64,000 nt of DNA from Candidatus Promineofilum glycogenicum (GTDB lineage Bacteria; Chloroflexota; Anaerolineae; Promineifilales; Promineifilaceae), in NCBI GenBank assembly GCA_016707605.1, contig JADJHJ010000001.1, positions 682,001-746,000 of the forward strand, written 5' to 3'. This document shows, piece by piece, positions 62,039-64,000 of the stretch (the first letter of the stretch is position 1; each line of letters begins with the position of its first letter). The position numbers and the translations under genes are program-made. Under the pieces are notes generated by a model. It was not told the origin of the DNA. It saw only the letters and a list, made by a program, of their open reading frames with translations, and did no database searches.

Positions 62039-63559
62039 CTACTCGCGCCGGGTAAGGCTGGGGGCAGTGTCGGGGGCGGCGCGGCGGTGGGGTTCGGTGG
62101 TTTCCAGGCGTCGCCAGGCGGCGCGGATTGTTTCCAGTTCCTCGGCCGTCTCCGGCAGTTCGCCGTAGCGCACGCGGATGAAGGCGTCGGTGATGAGCCG
62201 CGCCTCGGCCCTGTTCTCCGGCCACACCTGCCCCAGCATCGGCAGATACTCGTAGGGCGTCTCGACCTCCAGGCGCGGATAGCCGGCGGCGGCGGCGGCC
62301 CGGCACATCAGCCGGTAGATGCGGCGAATGGAAGCCGCCGCCCGCCACTGGCGCAGCAGCCCCAGCCGCTCCAGCAGCCGGCGGCCGGCCCCCGGCTCGT
62401 CGTCGCTCTGGCGGTCGGCGCGGCTGGGGGCGCTATCGCGGGCGGCCTGGTTGGTCCGCTGGTAGACGCGCGCCAGGGCCAGGGCAACGACGGCGATCAC
62501 GGCCAGCATCAGCAGGGCCGCGCCCGTCTTGCCGGCCAGCACTTCGGCCGCGCCCGGCGGCGTGATGGGCGGCGTAGGGACGACGATCGCCTCCCCATCG
62601 CCCAGTAAGTTCAAGCCTTGCAACTGGGCAACGACCGACTGCATCAGAGGCGCCAGCACGCTCCCGATCCAGTTGACGAACAAGGCCAGCACCCGAATGG
62701 CCGGATAGATCAACTCGAACAGGATGGCCCCGACGACCGTGCCCACAAACTGGAGCGCCCGCCACAGCGGTGACAGCCAGCCGACCACGGCCGGGAGGGT
62801 GTTGCCGCTGAGCACAGCCGCGCCCGTCCCGCCGATTAGGACAATGCCCAACGCCGCGACAGCGACGACGGCGAACCAGCGCGCGTTGAGCGTCGCCGCT
62901 GTGCCGCGCTGCTCCTGCTCGATATTCTCCGCCCGCACCAGGGCCACGGCTGTCAGGGCGGCCAGAAAGAAGAGCAGCAGGAATGGCACGATGCTGACGG
63001 CCAGAAAGCGGCCACTGAACCAGATGATGAGCGGGGCCAGAATGAGGCCACCCAGGCGCAGCCGCAGACCGACGTTGCCGATCTCCGGCTGGCGCGCCGC
63101 CAGGCGGATGCCGCGCCACCAGACCAGCACAGTGATGACGAAGATGGACAGATCGCGTGCCCAGACGAGATTGCCGGCTTCGGCCAGGCTGCCGGCCAGT
63201 TGCCCCAGCCAACTGAGATCGAATGGCCCGGCCGGTGTGTAGAGCAATTGTCGCCAACTCAGCAGCACGACCACGAGCAGAGCGACCATGAGCACCCGCC
63301 GCTGCCGCCGCAGGCTGAGGCGCAACAGGGACATGAGCCGGACGAGGTTGAGCGGCAGCAGCATGACCAGCAGCAGCCACAGCATGACCAGCGACGCCGG
63401 CCAATAGCGCGCCCAGCCGAGGCCGACCACCACCGCCGGCGTCAGCAGCGCTATCTCCATCAGGGCGAAGCTGAGAAAAAGCAACTCGTGCCGCACCGTA
63501 CCCCAGATGCTGGCTGCCGGGGCAACGAGCGTGCGGCGGGCGGCCGTCCCGGTGCTCAT
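62039..63559 (-). CDS. DUF4129-domain membrane protein
   Basis: 506 residues. About seven membrane helices and an outer region precede a further membrane helix (AALLMLAVIAVVALALARVY, about 350-370) and a cytoplasmic DUF4129-like domain (IYRLMCRAAAAAGYPRLEVETPYEYLPML). This domain is common beside DUF58, MoxR and transglutaminase genes, a cluster of unknown function often linked to the envelope. It overlaps the DUF58-like gene upstream by four bases (ATGA), so the two are coupled. Confidence 0.8.
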   Translation of the reverse strand: MSTGTAARRTLVAPAASIWGTVRHELLFLSFALMEIALLTPAVVVGLGWARYWPASLVMLWLLLVMLLPLNLVRLMSLLRLSLRRQRRVLMVALLVVVLLSWRQLLYTPAGPFDLSWLGQLAGSLAEAGNLVWARDLSIFVITVLVWWRGIRLAARQPEIGNVGLRLRLGGLILAPLIIWFSGRFLAVSIVPFLLLFFLAALTAVALVRAENIEQEQRGTAATLNARWFAVVAVAALGIVLIGGTGAAVLSGNTLPAVVGWLSPLWRALQFVGTVVGAILFELIYPAIRVLALFVNWIGSVLAPLMQSVVAQLQGLNLLGDGEAIVVPTPPITPPGAAEVLAGKTGAALLMLAVIAVVALALARVYQRTNQAARDSAPSRADRQSDDEPGAGRRLLERLGLLRQWRAAASIRRIYRLMCRAAAAAGYPRLEVETPYEYLPMLGQVWPENRAEARLITDAFIRVRYGELPETAEELETIRAAWRRLETTEPHRRAAPDTAPSLTRRE

Positions 63560-64000
63560 TCGACGACCTCTAGTTCCAGCCCAACCGGTTCCGGCGTCGG
63601 GATGCGGTTGAGCGCCGCCTCGGTAGCCGTGGCGCTGCGGTGGCCGGCGCGGAAGGCGGGCGCGGTGGCGGGGATGTGGTAGGTGATGATGGCGTCGGCC
63701 CGCGCGCCGGGGACGCGCGGTGGCGGCTCGTCGCCCAAGGCGATGAGCACGACGCGCCGCCCGGCCTCTTGCAGGCGCGCCAGGGCGACGAGGATTTCGT
63801 CAGTAACGACGGCCGTCACCAGTACAATCGTCGCTGCCCAGGGCAAGTGCGGACTCTCGCGCAGCAGCATGGCGTCGATGGCCCCGGTGGCAAACTCCGT
63901 GACCAGGGCCAGCGCCTCCAGCACGTTGCCCAATTGGTCGGGCGCGCGCCCCGGCGAGACGCGCAAGGGCTGGTCGGAGTTGGGCACAGCCCCGTTGGCG
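63556..64000 (-). CDS. DUF58-like protein, C-terminal part (runs off right edge)
   Basis: The last 147 residues or so of a protein whose frame stays open to the window edge. TIVLVTAVVTDEILVALARLQEAGRRVVLIALG matches the end of DUF58/VWA-like proteins. Its coupling to a DUF4129 gene supports this. The N-terminal membrane helices and the DUF58 core are outside the window. Confidence 0.65.
   Translation of the reverse strand, partial: ANGAVPNSDQPLRVSPGRAPDQLGNVLEALALVTEFATGAIDAMLLRESPHLPWAATIVLVTAVVTDEILVALARLQEAGRRVVLIALGDEPPPRVPGARADAIITYHIPATAPAFRAGHRSATATEAALNRIPTPEPVGLELEVVE

Overview
The window is one stretch of a GC-rich bacterial chromosome, most likely from the Chloroflexota (class Anaerolineae or a close relative). 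This is inferred from the gene content (SpoIIIAA/R3H ATPase, YfhO-type membrane proteins, a DsbA-cyclophilin lipoprotein, MGH1-type glycosidase, DUF58/DUF4129 pair, T/P-rich surface stalks) and from the dense palindromic repeats between genes. No rRNA, tRNA, insertion sequence, prophage or CRISPR array was recognised. The sequence reads like a draft or metagenome assembly: several genes carry one-base shifts in G or C runs, and there are artefact-like G-rich tracts between 57 and 60.3 kb.

Layout. 0-4.5 kb: gmk (partial), an FmdB zinc ribbon, tmk, an R3H/AAA ATPase and a GNAT-like protein. 4.5-8.1 kb: a complete sdhCDAB operon with promoter and terminator. 8.1-13.9 kb: a minus-strand run of rseP, HEAT-repeat protein, AEC transporter, degenerate peptidase-MA-like protein and a frameshifted UDP-glucose pyrophosphorylase. 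14.1-16.5 kb: glmS behind a strong promoter and a well-conserved glmS ribozyme. 16.6-23 kb: PHP hydrolase, GNAT-YfhO operon, molybdopterin-fold protein and lepA. 23-29.2 kb: two sister C-methyltransferases, a DPM1-like glycosyltransferase, an EEP phosphatase and a glycoside hydrolase. 29.3-34.8 kb: a lipoprotein with DsbA and cyclophilin domains in which the first active-site Cys codon is TGA (selenocysteine candidate), then pnp, rpsO and moaA. 35-38 kb: an LCP ligase and a homocysteine methyltransferase/MTHFR fusion. 38-50 kb: a surface-polysaccharide locus on the minus strand (two O-antigen-ligase-like proteins, two flippases, two glycosyltransferases, a radical SAM-methyltransferase fusion and a nucleotidyltransferase). 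50-64 kb: zwf, a split UvrD-type helicase, a surface glycosidase, an ElyC-like protein, an SRPBCC/CrtI-like/SDR group, pyrG and a DUF4129-DUF58 pair.

How it fits together. Many genes serve envelope glycan supply and assembly: glmS (glucosamine-6-P), UDP-glucose pyrophosphorylase, sugar C-methyltransferases, glycosyltransferases, flippases, ligases and the LCP protein. The rest is core metabolism and translation.

The most notable signals are: (1) the in-frame TGA in a U-x-x-C redox motif with a hairpin just downstream; (2) a glmS ribozyme whose P1 stem is a 44-base palindrome; and (3) a family-rich set of inverted repeats whose arms are short tandem units of about 7-9 bases. These repeats sit at gene ends, sometimes supply the stop codon, and have entered at least six coding regions, often in frame.
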